DNA of 64,000 nt from Catenovulum maritimum (GTDB taxonomy: Bacteria > Pseudomonadota > Gammaproteobacteria > Enterobacterales > Alteromonadaceae). The stretch's first letter is position 1, and every line of letters begins with the position of its first letter. The notes under the pieces are model-generated. The model saw only the letters and a program-made list of their open reading frames with translations. It was not told where the DNA came from and searched no databases. The translations under genes and the position numbers were made by a program. Location: contig NZ_KQ130482.1 of assembly GCF_001050375.1 (NCBI RefSeq), forward strand, positions 450,954-514,953, written 5' to 3'. This document shows, in pieces, positions 41,100 to 49,667 of this stretch.

Positions 41100-44000
41100 A
41101 TGAAAATTTTAAGAAATAAAAAATTGCTGTCATTGAGAAATATATTACTCATGGGATCCTTCATGAGTATTTCAATGCAACCAGCAAGTGCGCAAGTGAC
41201 TCTTGAACAGCAAGTTAAGATTACTGACTATGGTTTACACTTTGATGGTGCTGATCTTGATTATGGTAATGTTGCTAATCCCGATACAGGTGATAAATAC
41301 GACTTTTTCTTTGGTCGAAATATTTCCGCTCATGGAGATGCGGTTAAGACCTACAAACATTATGTTTTCATGACTTGGTACCGAGGCGGTAAATATGATC
41401 GCCACGTCATGTTATCTCGATACAATACTCAAACTGGTAGTGTCGCAACCATTGAATTTCCTCATCAACACACGGGTTTTAGAGGCGATCCTTTAGTCGG
41501 CGAATCTCACAACACCATAGGTTTAGCTGTTAGCCCAGTTAATGGAACTATCCATATGGTTTATGACATGCATGCTTATGATGATAACAATCATGGCGGT
41601 AAGTTTAAAAATGATTATTTTAGATATAGCTTTAGTAAAGAAAATGCAGCTGAAGTATCTGATGCAGAATTTACTTTAGAGCAATTTGTAAAAGACACAA
41701 GTGCAGTAAGCCAAGGTGATGATGATTACAAACACCTCACAATGACTGGTTCTTTAGCTGATAAAGGTAATTTTTCACGCTTAACGTATCCTAAATTTTT
41801 TACCACTACTGATGGTACCTTATTATTATATATGCGTTTAGGTGGTAACAATAATGGTGCATATGTATTTAACCGCTATGACGCGGAAACTGAAACTTGG
41901 TCTCGATTCACCAATTTTAACTTGAACAACCAGAAATCACATGGCAATGAATACAATTGGGGCTTATATGGCAACATGAAGTATGTCAATGGTAAGCTTA
42001 GAGTCGGTTTCCAGCAGCGAAGTAGTGACAATAACGACAAATATAAATATCAAAACGGTGTCTACTACGCTTATTCAGATCATCCAGAAGGTTTTGGTGA
42101 TTGGAAAAACCACAAAGGCGAAGCCATGACTTGGCCTTTAGTCAATTCAGATGAAATCAAAGTATTTGAGCCGGGCGACTATATTAGCCATGAAGAAGCC
42201 AACTCTGTTTATATTGTTGGTAGCTTTGATTGGACGGTAACAGAACGTGGTGATGTACATATTATTAGTAAAGTTAAATCGACTGATTCTAAGCGTCCAG
42301 ATTATGAAGAAGTCTACCTTCATGCATACAAGCCGGTAGGCGCTGAAGATTTTATTGTTACTTCAGATTTTACGGGTGCCAGTGAGATATACACAGCGGG
42401 TGATAATATTTACATTGCTGGTCTTAGAAATGGACGTCCTTATGTTGAGAAAGCGAAAGGGGGCAGCAACGACTTTGTCCGCGTCTATGAAGCAACTGAC
42501 GGCCCAGTCTTTGATCACGGCACTATTTACATTAAAGACGGTAAAATCTATTTCTATTTAATGGAAAAAACGTCTGGCAGTGCTATGCCGCTGTACCTTC
42601 AAATCATTGATTTAGATCTTGAAGCTGAAGCGAATGCACCGCAAGTTGCTTTTTCTTCTAGCTCAATGACTGTTGAAGAAGGTTTTGAAAAATTAGCATT
42701 AACGATTGATGCGACTAGCCCAATTGCGGATCGCTCAATTGAATCTGTTACTTTATATTTAAATGGTGAAGAGGTAAGAGTAGATACTTCAGTTCCTTAT
42801 TTATTCGGGCATGGATCAAAACCACATGAAACTGGCGCTATGGGCTGGTTAGATAGTCATTCACCTAATCCTAATCCGCTTCCTGCAGGTGTGCATAATT
42901 TTACAGCCGTTGCTGTGGATAGTGAAGGCGATGCAGGTGTGGCAACTATGTCTTTAACTGTATTATCAAAAACGCCTATGGTGAGTTTTCCATCTAGCGA
43001 TATGACAGTCGATGAAGGTTATGAAAAATTAGCCATTACAATTGATGCAGCAACTGAAATACCAGATCGAACAATTGAATCTGTATCACTTTACATTGAT
43101 GGTGAGTTTGTTCGTACAGATGATTCAGTTCCATATTTATTCGGCCATGGATCTAAACCACATGAAACGGGTGCAATGGGCTGGTTAGATTCACACTCGC
43201 CAAACCCAGAGCCATTCACCGCTGGGACTTATATTTTTACAGCCGTCGTCACTGACACTGAGGGTGTTCAAAATGAAACCAGTATGACATTAACAGTAAA
43301 AGGCTTGCCTGAACCACCAGTTGTAAGCTTCCCAAATGAAACCCTAACTGTATATGAAGGATATGAAAAATTAGCATTTACGGTAAATGCTGAGACACCT
43401 GTTGAAGGCCGTAGCATCGAATCTGTTACTTTATATATTAATGGTGAGTTAATCCGAAAAGATACTAAACCTATTTGGAATTTTGGTCATTCATTTGCAC
43501 CACACGAAACTGGCGCTATGGGCTGGTTAGATAGACACGAACCTAACCCAACGCCATTAGGCGCTGGTGTCCATACTTTTACTGCTATTGCATCGGACAA
43601 CCAAGGTTTAGAAGGCGAAGCAACAATGACCTTGATTGTAAAAGAATTACCAGGGCCAACAGTAAATTTTGTTGAATCCGACATTCAATTATTAGATGGC
43701 TATCCTGCGTTATCTGTTACTGCCGATGTTCAAACAGCTGCAGAGGATATAGACGTTGTGAGTGTTGCTTTATACATAAATGATGATTTAACACGAGAAG
43801 TATTCGAAGCACCGTTTACTTGGGGCACGCCTGACTATGCTGATGAATTACTCGGTTTATCTGCTGGTACTCATGTATTTAAAGCTGTTGCGACAGATAG
43901 CAACAATAAAATGAGTGAAGCTAGCATGATAGTTGAAATTGGATTATTTGGTGATTTAGATAATGACGGGGATGTTGATAGGTTAGACATGCGTCAATTT

Positions 44001-44132
44001 AATTCCGCAGTGCGTGCAGGTGAAATTACTAATTCTAGATACGATTTCAACCAAGATGGTGTTGTTAATATCCGAGATATGAGTGGTATGGCACGTTTAT
44101 GTTCTCGAGCACGTTGTGCAAGTAATGATTAA
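41100..44132 (+). CDS. Ulvan lyase (PL24/PL25-type) with four C-terminal repeats and dockerin-like module
   Basis: The 1010-residue protein has a signal peptide cleaved after A31. A catalytic beta-propeller (about 32-510) opens with [10 protein letters not shown] and [10 protein letters not shown], as in ulvan lyases. H137 (GESHNTIG), H158 (YDMHAYD), Y230 (RLTYPKF) and R246 (YMRLGGNN) have the same spacing as the catalytic set I recall for PL24/PL25 enzymes. The reaction is beta-elimination at rhamnose-3-sulfate/uronate bonds. Three near-identical Ig-like modules follow (about 513-624, 626-735, 739-850), each with an invariant [11 protein letters not shown] core, then a diverged fourth (854-948). 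The last 60 residues form two 12-residue calcium loops (952-963 and 982-993), dockerin-like. A gene for a cohesin-like PEP-CTERM protein follows after 14 bases. Confidence 0.88.
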   Translation: MKILRNKKLLSLRNILLMGSFMSISMQPASAQVTLEQQVKITDYGLHFDGADLDYGNVANPDTGDKYDFFFGRNISAHGDAVKTYKHYVFMTWYRGGKYDRHVMLSRYNTQTGSVATIEFPHQHTGFRGDPLVGESHNTIGLAVSPVNGTIHMVYDMHAYDDNNHGGKFKNDYFRYSFSKENAAEVSDAEFTLEQFVKDTSAVSQGDDDYKHLTMTGSLADKGNFSRLTYPKFFTTTDGTLLLYMRLGGNNNGAYVFNRYDAETETWSRFTNFNLNNQKSHGNEYNWGLYGNMKYVNGKLRVGFQQRSSDNNDKYKYQNGVYYAYSDHPEGFGDWKNHKGEAMTWPLVNSDEIKVFEPGDYISHEEANSVYIVGSFDWTVTERGDVHIISKVKSTDSKRPDYEEVYLHAYKPVGAEDFIVTSDFTGASEIYTAGDNIYIAGLRNGRPYVEKAKGGSNDFVRVYEATDGPVFDHGTIYIKDGKIYFYLMEKTSGSAMPLYLQIIDLDLEAEANAPQVAFSSSSMTVEEGFEKLALTIDATSPIADRSIESVTLYLNGEEVRVDTSVPYLFGHGSKPHETGAMGWLDSHSPNPNPLPAGVHNFTAVAVDSEGDAGVATMSLTVLSKTPMVSFPSSDMTVDEGYEKLAITIDAATEIPDRTIESVSLYIDGEFVRTDDSVPYLFGHGSKPHETGAMGWLDSHSPNPEPFTAGTYIFTAVVTDTEGVQNETSMTLTVKGLPEPPVVSFPNETLTVYEGYEKLAFTVNAETPVEGRSIESVTLYINGELIRKDTKPIWNFGHSFAPHETGAMGWLDRHEPNPTPLGAGVHTFTAIASDNQGLEGEATMTLIVKELPGPTVNFVESDIQLLDGYPALSVTADVQTAAEDIDVVSVALYINDDLTREVFEAPFTWGTPDYADELLGLSAGTHVFKAVATDSNNKMSEASMIVEIGLFGDLDNDGDVDRLDMRQFNSAVRAGEITNSRYDFNQDGVVNIRDMSGMARLCSRARCASND

Positions 44133-44146
44133 TTTGGAGTATTGAG

Positions 44147-44677
44147 ATGAAATTATATTCAATTTTATTAACATTGTTTTTAGCTTTTAATGCTAATGCA
44201 GGCTTGATTACAACCCAAGCGGATAAAGATAGTTACACGGCTGGGGAGACGGTAACCGTTGATTTTTTCGTTAATGATGCTAACCCTTATATAGACTTTT
44301 TGCAGTTTGATTTTGGGTTTGATGACAGTCAGCTTAGCTTTATTGATTTTAGTTGGATGGATTCAGACGAAATCTATAACTTTGGTGCATCTGGCGATGC
44401 ATACTTAGCTAGTGCCGACGAGCTTTATTTGGATGTTTTATTTTTAGATGGTTTTGCTGCAGAGTTGGGGACTTCATTTAGACTTGGGCATGTTCAATTT
44501 GAAGCTTTAGTTGATTCAGCTTCGCCTGAATTTACTCTACTTGATCAGTTTGTATCGGATATAAACTTTGTTGAAATTCCAGTTGAACAACATCAGGTCT
44601 CGGTACCTGAGCCTTCAACATTAGCATTTTTTCCATTGTTGGCGGCTATGTTTTGGGTGCGAAGAAAGGTTAAATAA
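44147..44677 (+). CDS. PEP-CTERM protein with cohesin-like domain
   Basis: The 176-residue exported protein has a signal peptide (1-18) and a beta-sandwich domain (about 20-145) with the cohesin-like opening Y-T-A-G-E-T-V-T-V-D-F-F-V, then F-D-F-G-F-D-D-S-Q-L-S-F. A PEP-CTERM tail completes it: V-P-E-P-S-T at 153-158, a hydrophobic helix (about 159-170) and the basic end R-R-K-V-K. Such tails are processed by exosortase and target the protein to the envelope or matrix. It is 14 bases downstream of the ulvan lyase, whose C-terminus is dockerin-like, so it is a candidate anchor for that enzyme. The cohesin call is by pattern, not by search. No exosortase gene is in the window. Confidence 0.75.
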   Translation: MKLYSILLTLFLAFNANAGLITTQADKDSYTAGETVTVDFFVNDANPYIDFLQFDFGFDDSQLSFIDFSWMDSDEIYNFGASGDAYLASADELYLDVLFLDGFAAELGTSFRLGHVQFEALVDSASPEFTLLDQFVSDINFVEIPVEQHQVSVPEPSTLAFFPLLAAMFWVRRKVK

Positions 44678-44702
44678 CAAACTCTATGTCCCATCCTAGA
44701 TA

Positions 44703-44742
44703 GTAAAAAGCCACTTCATAGTTTTGAAGTGGCTTTTTTATT
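44703..44742. terminator. Bidirectional terminator
   Basis: AAAAAGCCACTTCA paired with TGAAGTGGCTTTTT, loop of 6, with T-runs in both directions. It serves the ulvan lyase-cohesin unit and the convergent sulfatase gene. Confidence 0.9.
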
Positions 44743-44804
44743 TTCATTGTCCCGCCCTAGAATGTGTTTTGTGTTTACACATTTAGGACTTATCAATGAC
44801 AAAT

Positions 44805-46511
44805 TTAATAAGGATCACTTGGTTTTAATTTAATGATTTCTGCGTAATCAGTAATTTTATTATCTAACTTCCATTGTTCACACATTTTAGTCAGCTTAGC
44901 CACTAAATCTGGCATTTTCTTAACTAAATTAGTTGTTTCACCTGGATCTTTAGATAAGTCATATAGCTCAACATTGATACCTGGTTTTGCTAACGTTTGT
45001 AAATACCAACCTGGCTCAATTAACAGCTTCCAACGGCCTTGATAAATAACACTTTGCTGGCCTTTATCGTTATTAAAAATAGCCTCTGGTGGCGCCATTT
45101 TTTCGCCTTTAAGCGAAGCCAAAACACTACGACCATCTAATGGATAGATAGTTTTACCACGATAAGTCTTAGGGAAATCGACATTAGCCATCTCTAAGAA
45201 AGTCGGCATTAAATCACCCACCCAAACTACATCATCATTAATTGTGTTTTCTTTAATGACATTTGGCCAAGCTGCAATCGCGTGAGCTCTTGCCCCACCT
45301 TCCCATAACAAGGCTTTAACACCATTGAAAGGCGCGTTCATTAGGTCTCCAATATGAGACGCAGAGCCATTATCAGACATATATAAAATCAAAGTGTTGT
45401 CATACTCACCACTATCTTTAAGTCCTTGGATAAGCTTACCTATGTTTTCATCCATTTTTTCCATCATGGCCGAATGCACTGCAGACATTAGTCTGAACTC
45501 TTCTATTTTAGCTTTTGCTTGCTTTGTCCACATATAGTTGTTGTTACGTACTTTCGCATCTTTTGGATATAAGCCTTGTTCAACTAAGCCCTTATGTCTG
45601 TTATCTGCTACTTTTTGTAAGTCGCTATAACGGGCTAAATATTTTTGGACTAATTCTTCTGGCGCTTGTAAAGGTTTATGTGGAGCACGGTATGCAACAT
45701 ACATAAAAAATGGATCTTCTTTTTTAGCCGCATCAGCAATCATTTCAACTGCTCTATCTGTCATACCATCAGTGGCATAAAACGCATTCCCCTTTTTGCC
45801 ATGGCAATCGCTGTACATCTTCTTCGCAAATGGTGTTTTAGCGTAACAGTGCATATCATAGTGGTAATCATATTTTAATTTAGCGCGTTTATTACCTTCC
45901 CAATATTCATGAGGCTTGTTAGGTAAGTAAAATAAGTTTCCTTGAGCACCATGAAACACAAAACTTTCCTGAAATCCTCTTTGAGGAGGTAAGGCTAAAT
46001 AATCAAGCTCCATTTCTTCTTGGGTTAATTTCATTTGAGGCGGGTGGGTTCTACGCCAAGCATTCGCCATCTTAGGATTATCTTTAATGTAGCTGCCGCC
46101 TAAATGCCATTTACCTACCATTAAGGTTTGATAGCCGTTGTCACCTAGTAGTTCTGAAATGAGCGGTTGATCATATGGGAGACGTCCTCTATGCGCTTCA
46201 AATGGTAACTCACGCACCCAGTCACCAACTACACCGCCGCCAAAACCTACTTTTGCGGAATCAAGCCCAGTGAGTAGAGAGGCACGGGTAGGGCTGCAGC
46301 GGGCATTGCTATAAAAGGCGCTAAAGCGCATACCTTGCGCTGCTAATTTATCTAAGTTTGGTGTTTCGACTTCGCCACCAAAACTACCTAAATCGGTAAA
46401 GCCCGCATCATCGGATAAAATAACGAGAATATTGGGGCGCTTTTGTTCAGCAGACACATTAAAGGTACTGACAGTAATTAAAAAATAAATTAAAAATCGG
46501 GTTAAATTCAT
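44805..46511 (-). CDS. Secreted type I arylsulfatase
   Basis: The 568-residue exported sulfatase has a signal peptide (about 1-21), metal-binding D34-D35 (LSDDAGFTD) and Cys72 in C-S-P-T-R, the formylglycine site, followed by A-S-L-L-T-G. The late phrases FMYVAYRAPHKPL and LYMSDNGSASH are typical of arylsulfatase A-like enzymes. It differs clearly from the other sulfatase of the region (C-G-P-S-R, iduronate type), so two different sulfate esters are probably addressed. A palindromic operator lies 18 bases before its ATG. The substrate is unknown; sulfated galactan or ulvan fragments are likely from context. Confidence 0.9.
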   Translation of the reverse strand: MNLTRFLIYFLITVSTFNVSAEQKRPNILVILSDDAGFTDLGSFGGEVETPNLDKLAAQGMRFSAFYSNARCSPTRASLLTGLDSAKVGFGGGVVGDWVRELPFEAHRGRLPYDQPLISELLGDNGYQTLMVGKWHLGGSYIKDNPKMANAWRRTHPPQMKLTQEEMELDYLALPPQRGFQESFVFHGAQGNLFYLPNKPHEYWEGNKRAKLKYDYHYDMHCYAKTPFAKKMYSDCHGKKGNAFYATDGMTDRAVEMIADAAKKEDPFFMYVAYRAPHKPLQAPEELVQKYLARYSDLQKVADNRHKGLVEQGLYPKDAKVRNNNYMWTKQAKAKIEEFRLMSAVHSAMMEKMDENIGKLIQGLKDSGEYDNTLILYMSDNGSASHIGDLMNAPFNGVKALLWEGGARAHAIAAWPNVIKENTINDDVVWVGDLMPTFLEMANVDFPKTYRGKTIYPLDGRSVLASLKGEKMAPPEAIFNNDKGQQSVIYQGRWKLLIEPGWYLQTLAKPGINVELYDLSKDPGETTNLVKKMPDLVAKLTKMCEQWKLDNKITDYAEIIKLKPSDPY

Positions 46512-46528
46512 CTCTACTATTCGTGTAT

Positions 46529-46540
46529 ATTGTTAACAAT
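46529..46540 (-). promoter_or_regulatory. Palindromic operator ATTGTTAACAAT
   Basis: A perfect palindrome, extended to TATATTGTTAACAATATA. It lies in the divergent region between sulfatase 2 (18 bases before its start) and the MFS transporter gene. Confidence 0.65.
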
Positions 46541-46728
46541 ATATAAAATTTAACCTATAAAACGAGATTTGTCATTATTTTGTTTAGATAAATGATGTTA
46601 TTTGACTTTTTTGAATGCGTCTTTTAGATGCTTTGCTTACAGATTAAGCGATATAACAGATTAATTTTGTAACAAATTATGATTAATGTTATAGAATGTG
46701 CATGCGTTTTGTTAAGGGAATAGTGTTT

Positions 46729-48309
46729 ATGAACCCTAGAGTTTATCCGTCGATTTATTATTCTTTATTTGTTGCCTTCGGTGGATTTATCTTTGGTATA
46801 GATACAGCATTAATCTCAGGTACGCTTGAGTTTATTGTCGCTGATTTTAATTTAAATGAGTTTCAATTAGGTAATGTTGTCAGCGCCCCTGCTTTAGGTG
46901 TTATTTTTGCGCTAGGCTTTATGGGATGGTTTTGTGATCAGTTTGGGCGTAAAAAAGCATTAATACTTATCGCTAGCTGTTACTTAATTTCGGCTGTTTT
47001 TTCAGCTTTAGCGCAATCTTACACTCAACTGTTTATCGCTCGGATGCTTGGTGGTATGGCCTTTACATCACTATCAATTGCGGCTATGTATATTGGTGAA
47101 ATTGCACCAGCTGATAGGCGTGGCAAGCTTGTTTCGCTTAATCAAATTTTAATTGTGGCAGGGGTAGCCGTTGCGCAGTTATTTAACTATTTAGTTGTTT
47201 CGATTGATAGCTCAAATTGGAATTTACCTGAATCTTTAGTCGTTAAATCGAATGAATGGAGATGGATGTTAGGCTTTGAAATTATCCCCGCAATTATTTG
47301 GCTATTACTCGTCTCACTTGTCCCAGAAAGTCCACGTTGGTTAATTGGAAAAAATAGGTTAGCCAAAGCAAAATTAGCGCTAGCTAAATTGGTTAAAAAA
47401 GACCAAGTTGAAGCTGAGCTTATCAAGCTCGTGCCGCTGATTCATGCTGAAACACCCAAAGAAAACTTATTGACTAAAATACGTGTGATTGTAGCACCAA
47501 AGTATCGGCTTATTATATTAATTGGAATTGCATTTGCTTGCGTCCAGCCCTTAACTGGAATGAACCCAATATTATACTTTGCACCTATGATTTTTGATAA
47601 AGCGGGTGTATCAACCAGCACCGCCTATTCACATACACTGCTGATTGGTATTGTTGGTTTTTTTACTACCCTATGGACTGTGCTATATATAGAAAAATTT
47701 GGTCGGCGTTTTTTGGTTAACCTTGGTTTAGTTATGTCTATACTTGGTTTAGCTTTATGCAGTTGGGCTTTTAATGAGGCAACTTACATAGTTGAAGCGG
47801 ATGCTATCAATCAATTGAAAATGAAATATGATGAATTAGAAAATATAAATTTTTCTGCATTATCAGGTGTTGTTTTTAGCAATGAATCTCAGTTCTTAGG
47901 TGCACTGAATGAAATTGATCATGGGATAAGCTCCAAACAAATTAGTAAGGACTTTTTAAACTTAGCTACCCGAGTTGATGTATGGCTTGTGTTAACTGGC
48001 ATACTTATTGTTGTCGGTGCTTTTCATATTTCGATTGGACCGGTTATGTGGGTCGTTTTTTCTGAAATCGTACCAACGACACACAGGGCTATTTTGATTC
48101 CCCTATTTGCTTTAATCACTTCGCTTATGAGTTATCTAATGCAAAAATTTTTCCCTTGGATGCTGTTAAATATGGGAGCAGACGGTTTGTTCGCAAGTTA
48201 CGCAGTCGCGTCACTGATCGGGTTTATGTTTTTGTACAAGTTATTGCCCGAAACAACGGGCAAGACAATTGAAGAAATCGAACAGCAGCTTGTAGATAAG
48301 AAAGATTAG
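46729..48309 (+). CDS. MFS sugar:proton symporter (SP family)
   Basis: This 526-residue transporter has 12 predicted helices. Sugar-porter signatures include FGGFIFGIDTALISGTLEF at helix 1, GWFCDQFGRKKALI after helix 2, VPESPRWLI before the central loop, QPLTGMNPILYFAPMIF in helix 7, and PETTGKTIEEIE after helix 12. A longer than usual loop of about 90 residues (about 360-430) lies between helices 9 and 10. The start is placed at ATG 46729 behind AAGGGAA; the frame opens 33 bases earlier. It probably imports a monosaccharide released by the periplasmic enzymes, across the inner membrane. The sugar is unknown. The gene ends in a 4-base antiparallel overlap with the LacI-type gene. Confidence 0.9.
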   Translation: MNPRVYPSIYYSLFVAFGGFIFGIDTALISGTLEFIVADFNLNEFQLGNVVSAPALGVIFALGFMGWFCDQFGRKKALILIASCYLISAVFSALAQSYTQLFIARMLGGMAFTSLSIAAMYIGEIAPADRRGKLVSLNQILIVAGVAVAQLFNYLVVSIDSSNWNLPESLVVKSNEWRWMLGFEIIPAIIWLLLVSLVPESPRWLIGKNRLAKAKLALAKLVKKDQVEAELIKLVPLIHAETPKENLLTKIRVIVAPKYRLIILIGIAFACVQPLTGMNPILYFAPMIFDKAGVSTSTAYSHTLLIGIVGFFTTLWTVLYIEKFGRRFLVNLGLVMSILGLALCSWAFNEATYIVEADAINQLKMKYDELENINFSALSGVVFSNESQFLGALNEIDHGISSKQISKDFLNLATRVDVWLVLTGILIVVGAFHISIGPVMWVVFSEIVPTTHRAILIPLFALITSLMSYLMQKFFPWMLLNMGADGLFASYAVASLIGFMFLYKLLPETTGKTIEEIEQQLVDKKD

Positions 48310-49322
48310 ATATTTTCTGGCAAGTAAATTTCTACTTTCGGCTCTACTATGCCTTTAGAAATCGAGCGTTTCTCTTTGTGGTTGATGAGTATTTCAATCG
48401 CATTAAAGGCTTCGTGGCTAACATCTTGGTTAATAATTGCGTCTAGAGTCCCATCTAATAAATGTGCTCTAGTGTTGTCAAATAATTCATGGGCAATAAA
48501 TACCAAGTTATTTGTTAATTCTAGATTTTTTAGACTTTGTGCTATTCCTTCCGTACCACCGCCAATGTTATATATGCCGAGTAAATTATTTTCTTCAGCC
48601 AAAGTGCCGCTGGTTAGGTCTTGGGCTCTGTCGTCATTATCTAGCAGCTCAGGCATTTCTATAATACGTAGATTTGGAAATTGTTCTCGGATTAAGCCTC
48701 TGAAACCTGCTTCTCTTTCCTCATGCCCTAAATAAGCATGACTGCCTAAAAATAAGCCTATTTTACCTTGGCTTCCCGGGCCTAAAAACCGCCCCATTAG
48801 CAATCCTGCAGTACGGCCAGCCGCTCGATTATTGATACCAACATAAGCGGTTCTATTGGTTGAAGAAATATCAGAAACTAAAGTGACAATACCGATCTCT
48901 TTGGCAACTAACTCATCGACGGCTGTTCGTACCTTAGGGTGCTCATAAGCTGCAAAGGCAATTCCGTCGGTATCTGATCCTATCTCATTGAGTTTGTCTG
49001 CTAAAGCATTTGGATTAAAGGCCTCGACTCGGTGAAATCTTGCATTGACTAAGTGAGCATTATAACTATGTTTGATTGCGTCGATTAAACGTGAATAAAA
49101 ATCTAAATAGCGAGAATGTGGGGTAGGGAATATAAAATCGAAATTATATTTTTTCTTAGGGAACTCATCTTCGTCACTTAGCCAGTAATTAGTGCTGTAT
49201 AACGCTCTATGAACCCGTTCTACTGTCACTGGACTAACATTACCGCGTTCATTTAAAACGCGATCTACTGTCGCACGACTAACACCAGCCTCTTTAGCTA
49301 CGTCATCTAAAGTTATTTTCAT
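48306..49322 (-). CDS. LacI-family transcriptional regulator
   Basis: The 338-residue repressor has an N-terminal helix-turn-helix (3-22: TLDDVAKEAGVSRATVDRVLN) and hinge, followed by a periplasmic-binding-protein-like ligand domain (about 60-335). The recognition helix reads A-T-V-D-R-V-L rather than the common T-V-S-R-V-L, so its operator may differ from classical CpG-centred LacI sites. The ligand domain is of the ribose/sugar type (AYVGINNRAAGRTAGLLMG, GKIGLFLGSHAYLGHEERE). Its position between the transporter, sulfatase and glycosidase genes makes it the prime candidate for local control. An imperfect operator copy (49381-49392) upstream of its own gene suggests autoregulation. Confidence 0.92.
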   Translation of the reverse strand: MKITLDDVAKEAGVSRATVDRVLNERGNVSPVTVERVHRALYSTNYWLSDEDEFPKKKYNFDFIFPTPHSRYLDFYSRLIDAIKHSYNAHLVNARFHRVEAFNPNALADKLNEIGSDTDGIAFAAYEHPKVRTAVDELVAKEIGIVTLVSDISSTNRTAYVGINNRAAGRTAGLLMGRFLGPGSQGKIGLFLGSHAYLGHEEREAGFRGLIREQFPNLRIIEMPELLDNDDRAQDLTSGTLAEENNLLGIYNIGGGTEGIAQSLKNLELTNNLVFIAHELFDNTRAHLLDGTLDAIINQDVSHEAFNAIEILINHKEKRSISKGIVEPKVEIYLPENI

Positions 49323-49667
49323 TGTATTAACCTTCGCTGAAAATTATCAAACCCATATGTCACATTTTACATCATTGTAACTTGTTGACAATAGAAAGTG
49401 TTTATTATGAGTAAGAATACTCATCTGTATTAATAATTTTTAAGGCTATTTTTGGTGCGGTCAAATTCAGCTAACACCAAGTATCATTTAGGCTATAGCT
49501 TATTTGGATGAGTTAAAATGATTTAAATATGAAATAAAATGAGTTGAATCTTGTTTTTGTTTGGTGTAGTTTTTGTTAACAGTTTGCAATATTTTGTTTA
49601 TATGGATTTTAATTCCAACTTGTAATCCTTTATTGAGATTTCTGACACAGACATAGGAAACTTACAC
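49323..49667. other. Divergent promoter region LacI regulator / large secreted protein
   Basis: No gene is present. There are two imperfect operator copies: CTTGTTGACAAT (49381-49392, 11 of 12) near the regulator, and TTTGTTAACAGT (49572-49583, 10 of 12) before the secreted protein. In the second, TTAACA is followed at 17 bp by TATATG (49599-49604), a plausible promoter. Confidence 0.5.

Noticed and set aside
42640-43660. Direct DNA repeats of about 330 bp, possible tandem repeat or recombination array
   Set aside because: They are explained by the three homologous protein modules in the ulvan lyase, with codon-level divergence between copies.
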